Below are positions 8,339 to 16,591 of a stretch of DNA of 64,000 bases, in pieces (position 1 is the first letter of the stretch; every line of letters begins with the position of its first letter). Source of the DNA: Clostridia bacterium (GTDB lineage: Bacteria > Bacillota > Clostridia > Christensenellales > Aristaeellaceae). A program made the translations under genes and the position numbers. Below the pieces are notes generated by a model, which saw nothing but the letters and a program-made list of their open reading frames with translations, searched no databases and was not told the origin of the DNA. The stretch lies in contig JAFRPG010000071.1 in the NCBI GenBank assembly GCA_017429265.1, positions 1-64,000 of the forward strand. The letters run 5' to 3'.

Positions 8339-9070
8339 ATGGCAAGCTACACGATTGAAGATATCGAACTCATCCGCCGCAAGAGCGGGATCACCTATCA
8401 GGAAGCCGTGGCCCTGCTGGACTACCACAACGGCGATGTGACCCGGGCGCTGATCGATCTGGAGCGCAACGGCAAGCTGAAGGCTGAGGCCGCCCCCGAG
8501 CCGCAGACCCGTGCCGCCGGCGGCGACAGGAGCTTCTTCCGCACCCGTATCATCGTGAACAACAACGGCGAGACCATCGTCAACCTGTCCGTGCTCTTCA
8601 TGCTCGGCGTGCTGATCTTCAGCCCCTGGATCGTGATCACCTCGCTGATCCTCTGCCTGGTGCTGGGCTATCAGATCAACATCCGCACGCAGGATGAGGA
8701 CATGAGCAAGGACAAGCTGGAGCGCATGGTCCGCAGCGCCGCCACCAGCGTAAAGCAGACCGTCTCCGGCTTTGCCCGGGAGATCAACCAGAATGCGCAG
8801 AAGGGCCATGTCACGCTGAAGAAGGAGCCCGTGAAGGAGACTGTCACCGAGGAGCCCGCCGCCGTACGGACAGAGGAGCCGGAGCAGAAGCACGAAGCGC
8901 CCGCGATCGAGATCCGGGAGACGCCCGAGGAGATCGTCCGCAGCCTCGAGGAGGAGATGGCCGGTCACAGCGCGCCTGTCCTCCAGGTGCCTGTCCGCGT
9001 GGAGAGCCAGGACGGCAGCGTCCGCTATGAGCAGGACAGCGACGGCTACGGCATGGCGACGGTTGAGTGA
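8339..9070 (+). CDS. UBA-like (DUF4342-type) membrane protein of unknown function
   Basis: The protein (243 residues) has three parts. Residues 1-45 ([39 protein letters not shown]) form a UBA/NAC-like three-helix domain of the type also found at the N-terminus of EF-Ts and in DUF4342 proteins. Residues 75-115 include GETIVNLSVLFMLGVLIF, which runs into one or two membrane segments (WIVITSLILCLVLGY). The rest is an acidic, Glu/Pro/Val-rich low-complexity tail likely in the cytoplasm. The ribosome binding site is AGGAG. The gene is monocistronic, with its own -10 box and terminator. What the UBA-like domain binds is unknown; a nascent-chain or peptide-binding role is only a guess. Confidence 0.7.
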   Translation: MASYTIEDIELIRRKSGITYQEAVALLDYHNGDVTRALIDLERNGKLKAEAAPEPQTRAAGGDRSFFRTRIIVNNNGETIVNLSVLFMLGVLIFSPWIVITSLILCLVLGYQINIRTQDEDMSKDKLERMVRSAATSVKQTVSGFAREINQNAQKGHVTLKKEPVKETVTEEPAAVRTEEPEQKHEAPAIEIRETPEEIVRSLEEEMAGHSAPVLQVPVRVESQDGSVRYEQDSDGYGMATVE

Positions 9071-9084
9071 GGGAAGAATTGCGC

Positions 9085-9112
9085 GGGAACGGGTCAGCCC
9101 GTTCCCTTTTTC
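9085..9112 (+). terminator. Terminator of the UBA-like protein gene
   Basis: A perfect 9-bp stem GGGAACGGG/CCCGTTCCC with a TCAG loop is followed by TTTTTCC. Confidence 0.9.
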
Positions 9113-9121
9113 CGGCGGATG

Positions 9122-9130
9122 TGGTATGAT
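9122..9130 (+). promoter_or_regulatory. Extended -10 box of the two-component operon
   Basis: TGG-TATGAT (9122-9130) lies 19 bases before the response-regulator start. It directly follows the previous gene's terminator. Confidence 0.5.
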
Positions 9131-9149
9131 AGCCGCGAGGTGAGATGAT

Positions 9150-9848
9150 ATGAGCAAGATCCTGATCGTGGAGGACGAGCGCAAGATCGCCCGCTTCCTC
9201 GAATTGGAACTGACCCACGAGGGATATACGGTGCTCACGGCCGCCGACGGCCGGGAGGGCCTGCAGAAGGCCCTGGACGAACAGCCGGACCTGCTGATCC
9301 TCGACCTGATGCTGCCGGAACTCAGCGGCATCGAGGTCTGCCGCCGCCTGCGCCATGAGAGCGATGTGCCGATCATCATGCTCACGGCCAAGGATGACGT
9401 CTCGGACAAGGTCATGGGTCTGGACATGGGCGCGGACGACTATATGACGAAGCCTTTCGCGATCGAGGAGCTGCTGGCCCGCATCCGCGTCGCCCTCCGC
9501 AAGCCGAGGACCCTGAATGCGGCCGCGGATGCCGAACCGGAGAAGGAAGGCCTGCTGAAGGCCGGGAAGCTGACCCTTGATCCGGAGCGGTACGCCGTGG
9601 AATTCGACGGGGAAGCGATCTCCCTGACCAAGAAGGAATTCGACCTGCTGCACTATCTGATGCTCCACCGGGACAAGGCGGCCACCCGCGACGCCCTGCT
9701 CTCCGATGTCTGGGGATACGACTACGCGGGCGACACCAACGTGGTGGACGTCTACGTCCGCTACCTGCGCCACAAGATCGACGACCGATTCGGGATCCAT
9801 ACGATCCAGACGATCCGCGGCGTCGGCTATATGTTCAGCTATGAGTAA
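9150..9848 (+). CDS. OmpR/PhoB-family response regulator
   Basis: The protein (232 residues) has an N-terminal receiver domain: acidic pocket VEDE near 6-9, phosphoacceptor Asp in LLILDLMLPE near 51, the MLTAKDD Thr near 80 and the KPF Lys near 103. A linker of about 20 residues leads to a winged-helix DNA-binding domain (LTKKEFDLLHYLMLH, then VDVYVRYLRHKID and IQTIRGVGYMF). It overlaps the sensor kinase gene by 8 bp. The pair resembles general PhoP/PhoB-class systems; the target genes are unknown. Confidence 0.96.
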   Translation: MSKILIVEDERKIARFLELELTHEGYTVLTAADGREGLQKALDEQPDLLILDLMLPELSGIEVCRRLRHESDVPIIMLTAKDDVSDKVMGLDMGADDYMTKPFAIEELLARIRVALRKPRTLNAAADAEPEKEGLLKAGKLTLDPERYAVEFDGEAISLTKKEFDLLHYLMLHRDKAATRDALLSDVWGYDYAGDTNVVDVYVRYLRHKIDDRFGIHTIQTIRGVGYMFSYE

Positions 9849-11322
9849 GCAAGACAAGGCAAAACAGGCGGACCGCGAGAGCAATTTCAACAAGCTCTCC
9901 AGCCGCACGCACGACAACATCCGGCAGGTCTCCAGCCGGGTGCGTCTCTCGCTGACGGTGCGTATCGCCATGCACGACTGCGCCCAGCTGATGCGCACGG
10001 CGATCCTGGCCATGGCGATCCTGGCCATAATGCTCGGCATCGCCTGCGGCCTGCACTTTCGCGGGACGGTCAAACGCATCCGGGTGCAGGAGCCGGACCT
10101 CCCGGGCGGGGTTTACAGCCAGCTGATCCTGCAGGAAGAAGGCGTGGAGGCGGCGGAAGTCACCGACCCCGCTCAGGTGGCTGACCTGGGTGCGAAGATC
10201 CGGACCGGGCTGAGCCGCTTCCCCGCTCACCTGGTCCTCCCGTTCAGGACGCCGGCCGGGCGGGACGCCCTGCTCACCGTGCCCCTGAAGGAATGGTGGC
10301 GCGCGCTCCTCCTGCTCTTTTTCGGCGCCGTGGCGGCGGATCTCCTGCGCATGATCTATATCTTCAGACGGCGCAACGAGCTCAACAAGACGGTCCTGGC
10401 CCCGATCCATGAGATCACGCAGCTGGCGGAGACCCTCTCCGCCGCCAATCTCTCCAACCGCATCAACCTGGAGGGAACGAAGACAGAGCTGAAGGACCTC
10501 GCCGGCGTGATCAACTCCATGCTCGACCGGATCGAGGCCTCCTACAACAGTCAGAAGCAGTTCGTCTCGGACGTCTCCCACGAGCTGCGCACGCCGATCG
10601 CGGTCCTCCAGGGCTATGCGGACATGCTGCAGCGCTGGGGGAAGGACGATCCCGAGGTGCTGCAGGAGAGCCTGACCGCCATCAGCCAGGAGACGCAGGC
10701 GATGAAGGAACTGGTCGAGAGCCTGCTCTTCCTCGCCCGCCATGACAAGAAGACGCTGATCCTCGAGATGACCGATGTGGACCCCTGCGAGGTGGCCCAG
10801 GAGGTCGTGCGCGAGGAACAGATGGTGATGCCGGAGGACAGCTTTGTGCTTGACCCCGCCGTCTCCTGCAGCATCGAGGCGGACCGCGGCATGGTCAAGC
10901 AGGTCCTGCGCATCCTGGTGGACAACGCGGTCAAGTATTCGCCCAAGGGTTCCACCGTCACGATCGGCTGCGCGAAAACGGCCGCCGGCTGCACGCTGAG
11001 CGTGCACGACCAGGGCAGCGGCATCCCGGCGGAGGAACTGCCGAAGATCTTCGACCGTTTCTACCGCGCGGACGCGGCCCGGCACTCCGAGACCGGCGGC
11101 CACGGCCTGGGGCTTTCCATCGGACGCATCATCGTCCTGGCGCACGGCGGACGGATCCGCGTCCGCTCCAAGGTGGGCGAGGGCACCAGCTTCTACGTGG
11201 AGCTCCCGGCCCGGCAGGCCAGGGCGGAGGACGAAAGGCCGCCGGAGCCGGACACCAGAAGAGGTTCCGGGCGTGTGCGCAAGGTGCGCAGGAACATCCA
11301 GCCGGAGAAGGACGCTTCCTGA
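9841..11322 (+). CDS. Two-component sensor histidine kinase
   Basis: The kinase (493 residues) starts at an ATG inside the end of the response-regulator gene. A charged cytoplasmic N-terminus of about 45 residues precedes the first membrane helix (TAILAMAILAIMLGIACGL). An extracytoplasmic loop of about 80 residues and a second helix near 160 (ALLLLFFGAVAADLL) follow. A HAMP-like linker leads to the dimerisation/phosphoacceptor helix FVSDVSHELRTPIAVLQGY, with the His near 244. The ATPase domain shows the N box (DNAVKYSPKG), G1 (DQGSGIP), the F box (FDRFYRAD) and G2 (GLGLSIGRIIV). The extra N-terminal cytoplasmic tail and small sensor loop are slightly unusual. The signal is unknown. Confidence 0.93.
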   Translation: MSKQDKAKQADRESNFNKLSSRTHDNIRQVSSRVRLSLTVRIAMHDCAQLMRTAILAMAILAIMLGIACGLHFRGTVKRIRVQEPDLPGGVYSQLILQEEGVEAAEVTDPAQVADLGAKIRTGLSRFPAHLVLPFRTPAGRDALLTVPLKEWWRALLLLFFGAVAADLLRMIYIFRRRNELNKTVLAPIHEITQLAETLSAANLSNRINLEGTKTELKDLAGVINSMLDRIEASYNSQKQFVSDVSHELRTPIAVLQGYADMLQRWGKDDPEVLQESLTAISQETQAMKELVESLLFLARHDKKTLILEMTDVDPCEVAQEVVREEQMVMPEDSFVLDPAVSCSIEADRGMVKQVLRILVDNAVKYSPKGSTVTIGCAKTAAGCTLSVHDQGSGIPAEELPKIFDRFYRADAARHSETGGHGLGLSIGRIIVLAHGGRIRVRSKVGEGTSFYVELPARQARAEDERPPEPDTRRGSGRVRKVRRNIQPEKDAS

Positions 11323-11345
11323 CAGGAAAACAGGACCTCATCGGT

Positions 11346-11374
11346 CCCGCCGCGCTTCATGCGGCGGGGCTTTT
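11346..11374 (+). terminator. Terminator of the two-component operon
   Basis: The stem CCCGCCGC/GCGGCGGG (11346-11353 and 11361-11368) around GCTTCAT is followed by GCTTTT. Confidence 0.75.
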
Positions 11375-11411
11375 CAGACCCGGCGAAACGTGTTGATCTG
11401 CGCGCTTCCGA

Positions 11412-11440
11412 TTGCAATCCCGGGGAGGTTTTGCTATAAT
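11412..11440 (+). promoter_or_regulatory. Promoter of the HAD-GNAT-rsuA-mnmM operon
   Basis: TTGCAA (11412-11417) and TATAAT (11435-11440, extended by TGC) have a 17-bp spacer. This is nearly the same as the tRNA-Ser promoter. Confidence 0.8.
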
Positions 11441-11472
11441 CGGTATGAAGAAGGAGCGGAGGTGGTGCTGCT

Positions 11473-12120
11473 GTGCGGATGGCGCTGTTTGACTTTGACG
11501 GCACGCTCTGCCCCGGCGACTCCATCGTGCCCTACCTGCGCCTCTGCGTGCGGGAAGGCCTCGCACCCAAAGCCCAATGGCTGCGGGCAGGCCTGGGATA
11601 CATCCTGCAGCGCCTGCGCCTGATCCCGGTCAGCAAGGCCAAGGCGATGACCCTCTCCTTCATCCGGGGAAGGAGCCGGGAGGAGATGGACGCCCTCGCG
11701 CGCCGCTTTTTCCGGGAGGAACTGCTGCCGCGCTGCCATCCGGAAGGCCTGCGGGAGATCCGCCGGCTCCGGAACGAGGGCATCCGCGTGGCCGTCATCA
11801 GCGCCTCGCCGGAGGTCTATATGCGCGTACTGCCGGAGTTCGTGAAGGTGGACGCGGTGCTGGCGACACCCTGCGAAGAAGACCTGAAGGGCCTGTATAC
11901 CGGCGAGGTCGGGTCCAACTGCCGCGGGGAGGAGAAGGTTCGCCGGGTTCGCGAGGCGTGGCCGGACGCGGAGATCGTCACAGCCTACGGAGACTCCCGC
12001 GGCGACCTGCCGATGCTCGCGATGGCGGACAGGGCCGTGCTGGTCAACGCGGGGGGACGCCTCGCGTCAAAGGCCGGTGTTTCCACGGTGACATGGCGGG
12101 AGGAGGCGGACCGATGCTGA
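11473..12120 (+). CDS. HAD-superfamily IB phosphatase (SerB-like)
   Basis: A 215-residue HAD hydrolase of subfamily IB, which removes phosphate from small molecules. The catalytic motif I is ALFDFDGTLCPGD, with nucleophile and acid/base Asp near 7 and 9. Motif II is VAVISASPE (Ser near 109) and motif III/IV is VTAYGDSRGDLPMLAMA, with the Mg-binding Asp pair. The helical cap between motifs I and II is of the SerB/IB type. GTG is chosen as the start because GGAGG lies 10 bases upstream; an ATG two codons later is possible. The substrate is not known. It is the first gene of a four-gene operon whose other members modify RNA or acetylate. Confidence 0.85.
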   Translation: MRMALFDFDGTLCPGDSIVPYLRLCVREGLAPKAQWLRAGLGYILQRLRLIPVSKAKAMTLSFIRGRSREEMDALARRFFREELLPRCHPEGLREIRRLRNEGIRVAVISASPEVYMRVLPEFVKVDAVLATPCEEDLKGLYTGEVGSNCRGEEKVRRVREAWPDAEIVTAYGDSRGDLPMLAMADRAVLVNAGGRLASKAGVSTVTWREEADRC

Positions 12121-12674
12121 TGATTCAACCGATCCAACCCGGGGCTGTGCCGCTTCGGCAGATCGATGCGAGGACCCTGTGCGGGGACACCGTGTCGGTC
12201 CGCATCGGCCGGAGCGGGCTCTCCCTGAGCTATACGCCGATCGGCTCCGCCCTGTGGCGGAATTTCGACCCGAGCCCGCGGGCCATCGACGCGTTCGACG
12301 GCTGCCTCCGCGGATCCGTCGTGTTGGGCGCCTACCGGGACGAGCGGCTGGTCGGGCTCGCGGCCGCGGCGGACGGCGGACGCGGATGGTGTGAGATCCT
12401 CGACCTGCGCGTGGATACCTCCTGCCGCCTCCGGGAAACGGGCCGCACCCTGCTGGATGCCTGCAGGAGATTCGCGGAGCGCGGCGGCATGGTGGGCCTG
12501 ACCATGGCCGTCAGCGACGCGAACCCGGCTATGTGCCAGTTTGCCGAGCACTGCGGCTTCCGACTGGAGGGCATGGACCGCCTCGCCCTGGCCCAGACGC
12601 CCGAGGAGCGCGTCAAGCCGATGATGCGCAGGGCCTGCGAACTCTACTTTTATCTGCTGAATGAGAAAGGCTGA
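12114..12674 (+). CDS. GNAT-family N-acetyltransferase
   Basis: The protein (186 residues) overlaps the HAD gene by 7 bp and has GGGAGGAGG before its ATG. The second half has a GNAT fold: WCEILDLRVDTSCRLRETGRTLLDACRRFAERGG matches the acetyl-CoA-binding strand and helix (motif A, with a degenerate R-x-x-G/A), and NPAMCQFAEHCGFRLEGMDRLAL matches motif B. It would transfer an acetyl group from acetyl-CoA to an amine; the substrate is unknown. The N-terminal 60 residues are less typical. Confidence 0.75.
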   Translation: MLMIQPIQPGAVPLRQIDARTLCGDTVSVRIGRSGLSLSYTPIGSALWRNFDPSPRAIDAFDGCLRGSVVLGAYRDERLVGLAAAADGGRGWCEILDLRVDTSCRLRETGRTLLDACRRFAERGGMVGLTMAVSDANPAMCQFAEHCGFRLEGMDRLALAQTPEERVKPMMRRACELYFYLLNEKG

Positions 12675-13391
12675 ATGGCAATGATGCGCTTGCAGAAATA
12701 CCTGGCCCTGTGCGGCGTCGCCTCCCGGCGCAATGCCGAGAAGCTGATCGCCGAGGGGCATGTGACGGTCAACGGAGCCGCGGTCACGGAGATGGGCGTC
12801 CAGATCGACGAGGAGAAGGACAGGGTCTGCGTGGACGGAACGCCCGTCCGCATGGAGACCGAGAAGCACTATCTCGCCTACTACAAGCCGGTCGGCGAGG
12901 TGACCACCGTGTCCGATCCCGAGGGCCGCGAGACCGTGATGGACAAGTTCCGGGACTATCCCGTTCGCCTGTACCCGGTGGGCCGCCTCGATTTCGACAG
13001 CGAAGGCCTGCTGCTGCTCACCAACGACGGCGAGATGATGCAGCATCTCCTCCATCCGAGTCATGAGGTGCCGAAGTGCTATCTCTGCCGGGTGTCCAAC
13101 CGCGTGACGGAGGAGGAACTCCGCCGCCTGCGCCAGGGCGTGATGATCGAAGGGCGGCTGACCTCTCCGGCCGAAGTGCGGCTGGTGCGCTACGAGACCT
13201 TCGCCTCCGTGGTGCTGGTGACGATCCACGAGGGCCGCAACCGCCAGGTCCGCAGGATGTTCGAGGCCATCGGCCACCAGGTCGTGGCGCTGCGGCGCAT
13301 CGGCTTCGGGCCGATCCAGCTCGGCGACCTTCCGCGCGGGATGTGGCGGCGCCTGACGGACGCCGAGGTGCGGCGCCTCAAGGAGCTGTGA
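12675..13391 (+). CDS. rluB: Pseudouridine synthase of the RsuA/RluB family
   Basis: The 238-residue enzyme isomerises uridine to pseudouridine in rRNA. An N-terminal S4 RNA-binding domain (LQKYLALCGVASRRNAEKLIAEGHVTVNG) is followed by the catalytic domain, with the catalytic Asp in GRLDFDSEGLLLLTNDG near 102. EGRNRQVRRMFEAIGHQV and LRRIGFGPI follow, both family hallmarks. RluB and RsuA/RluE/RluF cannot be separated by eye, and the symbol is a best guess from the firmicute pattern. The start directly follows the GNAT stop; a second ATG two codons in is equally possible. Confidence 0.88.
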   Translation: MAMMRLQKYLALCGVASRRNAEKLIAEGHVTVNGAAVTEMGVQIDEEKDRVCVDGTPVRMETEKHYLAYYKPVGEVTTVSDPEGRETVMDKFRDYPVRLYPVGRLDFDSEGLLLLTNDGEMMQHLLHPSHEVPKCYLCRVSNRVTEEELRRLRQGVMIEGRLTSPAEVRLVRYETFASVVLVTIHEGRNRQVRRMFEAIGHQVVALRRIGFGPIQLGDLPRGMWRRLTDAEVRRLKEL

Positions 13392-13393
13392 GC

Positions 13394-13984
13394 ATGGACG
13401 GATTCGAGCTGCGCTCCGCCCGTTTCCTCGCCGCGCAGGCACAGGAACAGGTCCTGCGGCCCGGGAACACGGCGGTCGACGCCACCCTCGGCAACGGTCA
13501 TGACGCATGCAGGCTGGCGGAACTGGTCGGCCCGTCCGGCAGACTGATCGGCTTCGACATCCAGCCCGACGCGGTGAAGCGTTCCCGCGAGCGGCTGACC
13601 GGGGCCGGGCTGATCGGCAGGTGTGAACTGCACGCGGTCGGACATGAGCACATCGCGGAGATCGTGCGGGAACCCGTGCGGCTGATCGTGTTCAATCTCG
13701 GCTGGCTGCCGGGCGGGGACAAGTCGGTCACCACCCGCCGTGAGACGACCCGCCGGGCGGTCACGGGTGCCCTGACCCTGCTGGAGCCGATGGGCGTGCT
13801 GACCCTCTGTGCCTATCCCGGCCACGAGGAGGGGGAGGCGGAACTCAGGATGCTGACGGAGATGTTTTCCGCGCTTCGCCCGCAGGAGTACAATGTGTTG
13901 CATCAGCGCTTCCTCAACGCGGGTCCCGGAGCGCCGGAGTGCTTCATCGTCCAGCGCCAGGCAGGCAATAGAAAACGGCTGTGA
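13394..13984 (+). CDS. mnmM: MnmM-like (YtqB) tRNA methyltransferase
   Basis: The protein (196 residues) is a class I SAM-dependent methyltransferase of the YtqB / rRNA_methylase (PF06962) group. In Bacillus this enzyme methylates the 5-aminomethyl-2-thiouridine wobble base of tRNAs. Seen here are VDATLGNGHDACRLAELVG (SAM motif I near 30), GFDIQPDAVKRSRERL (acidic loop), LIVFNLGWLPGGDKSVTT (the NLG-LPGGDK signature) and LCAYPGHEEGEAE. It sits two bases after the pseudouridine synthase, so two RNA-modifying enzymes are co-expressed. Confidence 0.85.
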   Translation: MDGFELRSARFLAAQAQEQVLRPGNTAVDATLGNGHDACRLAELVGPSGRLIGFDIQPDAVKRSRERLTGAGLIGRCELHAVGHEHIAEIVREPVRLIVFNLGWLPGGDKSVTTRRETTRRAVTGALTLLEPMGVLTLCAYPGHEEGEAELRMLTEMFSALRPQEYNVLHQRFLNAGPGAPECFIVQRQAGNRKRL

Positions 13985-14010
13985 TCTTCATCGGGTCACA
14001 ACCGTTTTTT
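13974..14010. terminator. Bidirectional terminator between mnmM and the DUF1643 gene
   Basis: AACGGCTGTGA (13974-13984) pairs with TCACAACCGTT (13996-14006), with one G-T wobble. A T-run follows on the plus strand and an A-run precedes it. The stem includes the last codons of mnmM. Confidence 0.75.
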
Positions 14011-14020
14011 CAATGCCGGA

Positions 14021-14638
14021 TCAAAGCCCCGCCGACGGGTCAAAGGGCACCAGCGGGGAATCCGCGCGCAGATAGAGCGGGTGGTGGGGATGACCTTTTT
14101 TGGAGATCTGTCCGCACCGGACCCAGTGTGCGCCGTGGGCCGCGGCGATCGCAAGCATATCCCTGAGGCAGTCGCGCAGGTACGGGCGCACCTCGATCAC
14201 GTTCCCCCAGGCCGCCCAGACGGTCGGGGACTCCGACAGTCCCAGCAGATAGTCAAAGGCCGCCATGTTCTCGCGGTGGAGGACCGGGTTGCGTTCGGCC
14301 TCCATGTCCTGCGGGGAGGTGGCTCGCTGGGCGTAGACATTGAACATCAGGAAGCTGTCAAACCCATTGTGCAGGGCGATGCGCCGCACGCTCTGCAGCG
14401 TCGGGTCCAGCGCGCCGGGCCGGGCCGTGGAGGGGTTGATCCCGCAGCAGATGAGCGGACGTTCCCCTCGGGTGCCGAGCACGAACCGCCAGTCGCAATA
14501 GCGGTTCGGGACGAAGAGCCATTCCGACACGTCATAGTCCGGATTCGGCTCCAGCGCCTGCGCCAGCGCGTCGCGAAAGCTGCAGACGGCCTGCTCGGAC
14601 GTCTGTGCGGAGGGGATATGCCGGCCGGGGTGTGGCAA
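14021..14638 (-). CDS. DUF1643-domain protein
   Basis: The protein (205 residues) matches DUF1643: RYCDWRFVLG near 48, then ERPLICCGINPSTARPGALDPTLQSVRRIALHNGFDSFLMFNVYAQRATSP, and a DNVIEVRPYLRDCL-like region and KKGHPHHPLYL near the C-terminus, a typical end of this family. No biochemical role is established. The start is TTG with AAAGGAGG seven bases upstream; a further TTG upstream would place this ribosome binding site inside the gene. It lies just downstream of the alarmone-synthetase gene on the same strand, so the two may be co-transcribed. Confidence 0.85.
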   Translation of the reverse strand: MPHPGRHIPSAQTSEQAVCSFRDALAQALEPNPDYDVSEWLFVPNRYCDWRFVLGTRGERPLICCGINPSTARPGALDPTLQSVRRIALHNGFDSFLMFNVYAQRATSPQDMEAERNPVLHRENMAAFDYLLGLSESPTVWAAWGNVIEVRPYLRDCLRDMLAIAAAHGAHWVRCGQISKKGHPHHPLYLRADSPLVPFDPSAGL

Positions 14639-14661
14639 CGCGATTCCTCCTTTGCGCAAGG

Positions 14662-15339
14662 TCAGTCCGGGCGGTGCTCCTGCGCCCGGATCAGGGCGTC
14701 GACCCGGTCGTGGATGCGCTGCATCCGCTCGTCGAGGCGGGTGATGTCCTGGGCGGTCTGCTGCAGCTCGTCGGAGATCTCCTGCGGAACGCCGACGGGC
14801 ACCTTGTAGCGCAGATCATGCTCCAGCGTAGCCCAGAAATCCATGGCGATCGTGCGGATCTGCACCTCCACCGGCACGGTCACGCGGCCTTCGGTGAGAA
14901 AGACAGGAACCTCCAGCACCAGGTGCAGGCTGCGGTAGCCGTTGGGCTTGGGCGATTTGATATAGTCCCGGACACGGATGACCCGGATATCGTTCTGGGA
15001 GGTCAGGGCGTCGGCCACGGTGTAAATGTCCTCGATATAGGAGCAGATGACCCGCATGCCCGCGATGTCGTACAGGTTCTCCACGGCGGAGCGGACGCTG
15101 AGCTGCTGACCGCGGCGGCGTAGCTTGTCCATCATGCTCTGGATGGTCTTCATCCGGCTCTGGATCGAGTGGATCGGGTTGGCCTCGTGGCGGAACCGGT
15201 ACTCGTCATCGAGGATCTCCAGCCGGGTACGCACCTGGCGGATCGCCGCCTGGTAGCGGCACTGGACCTCGAAAAACTCGTCGACCATGCGCTGAAACTC
15301 TCCGGACATCTGCAGCATCTGCTGCTGTGAATCTGGCAA
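14662..15339 (-). CDS. Small alarmone synthetase ((p)ppGpp synthetase, RelQ/YjbM type)
   Basis: The protein (225 residues) holds only a RelA/SpoT synthetase domain, so it should make (p)ppGpp or pGpp from GTP/GDP and ATP without a hydrolase domain. Signatures are GMRVICSYIEDIYTVADAL near 90-110, RVRDYIKSPKPNGYRSLHL near 125-143, and VEVQIRTIAMDFWATLEHDLRYK near 160-182 with the conserved EVQIRT and H-x-RYK. A short helical C-terminus follows, as in RelQ tetramers. An ATG directly abuts the GAAGGAG sequence with no spacing, so I choose TTG nine bases downstream of it. The next gene on the same strand is DUF1643. Confidence 0.9.
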   Translation of the reverse strand: MPDSQQQMLQMSGEFQRMVDEFFEVQCRYQAAIRQVRTRLEILDDEYRFRHEANPIHSIQSRMKTIQSMMDKLRRRGQQLSVRSAVENLYDIAGMRVICSYIEDIYTVADALTSQNDIRVIRVRDYIKSPKPNGYRSLHLVLEVPVFLTEGRVTVPVEVQIRTIAMDFWATLEHDLRYKVPVGVPQEISDELQQTAQDITRLDERMQRIHDRVDALIRAQEHRPD

Positions 15340-15378
15340 CGAAGTCATCTCCTTCAGAACGGACACCGCCGCAGACGC

Positions 15379-15407
15379 TTGACATTCCCGCGCTTTCGGC
15401 GTAGACT
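15379..15407 (+). promoter_or_regulatory. Promoter of the zinc-ribbon membrane protein gene
   Basis: TTGACA (15379-15384) and TAGACT (15402-15407) are separated by 17 bp, between the divergent alarmone synthetase and the zinc-ribbon gene. Confidence 0.65.
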
Positions 15408-15439
15408 TTTTGATCGGATGAGAGAAAGGAGGATCCCGG

Positions 15440-16576
15440 ATGAGCGAAGCGATCCGTGAGATGTCCAGGACATTCTCCTGCCCGAAATGCGGCGGCAGGC
15501 CGGTCTGGAACCCGTCGGACATGCGCATGAAGTGCCCGTACTGCAGCGCGGAGTTTGAGGTGACGATGGACCGTACCCCGCCCACGGAATACGATATCCG
15601 TACCGCGCCCACCGCCCAGGCACTGAACTGGGGCGAGGAGAAGCACATGGTCCGCTGCCAGGCCTGCGGCGCACAGACCATCCTCGGCGAGGGGGAGAGC
15701 GCGACCTTCTGCGCCTTCTGCGGCAGTCCGCATGTGCTGGAGGACCAGAGTTCAGCTGGCATCGCTCCCGAGAGCGTGATCCCCTTCCAGGTGCCCGGGG
15801 ACAGGGCGGTCAGCTCCTTCCGCTCCTGGCTCAAGGGCAAGCTGTTTGCGCCGGGCAAGGCCAAGAAGATGGCTGTCCTCGGTCAGATCACCGGCGTCTA
15901 TCTGCCGCACTGGACCTATGACAGCGACACGGTCAGCATGTACACGGGCCAGGAAGGCCATTACTATTATGTGGAGGTGCCCGTGACGGTCACCCGCAAC
16001 GGCAAGACGGTGCGGGAGATGCGCCGGGAGCGCCGCACGCGCTGGGTCCCCACCCGCGGGACGGTCGCACAGCACTTCAACGACATCCTGATCGCGGGGA
16101 GCAGGCGCCTGCCGGAGAAGCTCCTGAACAAGGTCAGGCCCTATGATCTGAGCGGCCTGTGCCGCTACAGGGCGGAGTTCCTGTCCGGCTTTTCCGCGGA
16201 AAAGGCGGGCGTGGACGTGAACGAGGGCTGGGACAGCGCGCAGCAGCTGATCGACGGCACGATGCGGGACCTTGCGCGCCGGGACATCCTGCGCCGCGCG
16301 GACGAGGCGAGGGTCACGGGCCTGGATTCGCAGCACAGCAACGTCACCTACAAGCTGACCCTGCTGCCGATGTACCTCTCCTCGTTCACCTACAAGAGCA
16401 AGGTCTATCATGTGCTGGTCAACGGCCAGTCCGGGAAGTGCGGCGGCGAGTCTCCGATCAGCGCCGTGCGGGTGGCGATCCTGGTCATCGCGCTCGCGCT
16501 CATCGCGGCGGGCATTTACTACATGATGAGCAGAAGCGGCGGGACGGTGCCCGACGTGACCTACATGATCCCGTGA
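15440..16576 (+). CDS. Double zinc-ribbon (TFIIB-like) protein with C-terminal membrane helix
   Basis: The protein (378 residues) begins with two treble-clef zinc ribbons: CPKCGGRPVW...CPYC near 14-38 and CQACGAQT...CAFCGSPH near 74-98. A conserved central region follows (PESVIPFQV, then LTGVYLPHWTYDSDT and a beta-rich segment with GHYYY). The last 30 residues contain one membrane helix (VAILVIALALIAAGIYYMM). Relatives in Clostridia are often mislabelled replication factor Y/PriA because of the ribbons, but no helicase motifs are present. The function is unknown. A tail-anchored cytoplasmic protein that binds a partner through the ribbons is a reasonable guess. Confidence 0.75.
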   Translation: MSEAIREMSRTFSCPKCGGRPVWNPSDMRMKCPYCSAEFEVTMDRTPPTEYDIRTAPTAQALNWGEEKHMVRCQACGAQTILGEGESATFCAFCGSPHVLEDQSSAGIAPESVIPFQVPGDRAVSSFRSWLKGKLFAPGKAKKMAVLGQITGVYLPHWTYDSDTVSMYTGQEGHYYYVEVPVTVTRNGKTVREMRRERRTRWVPTRGTVAQHFNDILIAGSRRLPEKLLNKVRPYDLSGLCRYRAEFLSGFSAEKAGVDVNEGWDSAQQLIDGTMRDLARRDILRRADEARVTGLDSQHSNVTYKLTLLPMYLSSFTYKSKVYHVLVNGQSGKCGGESPISAVRVAILVIALALIAAGIYYMMSRSGGTVPDVTYMIP

Positions 16577-16591
16577 ATCACGGCGGCTTCG

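Noticed and set aside
15440..16576. Primosomal protein PriA / replication factor Y
   Set aside because: Only the zinc ribbons resemble PriA; Walker A, DEXH and other helicase motifs are missing.
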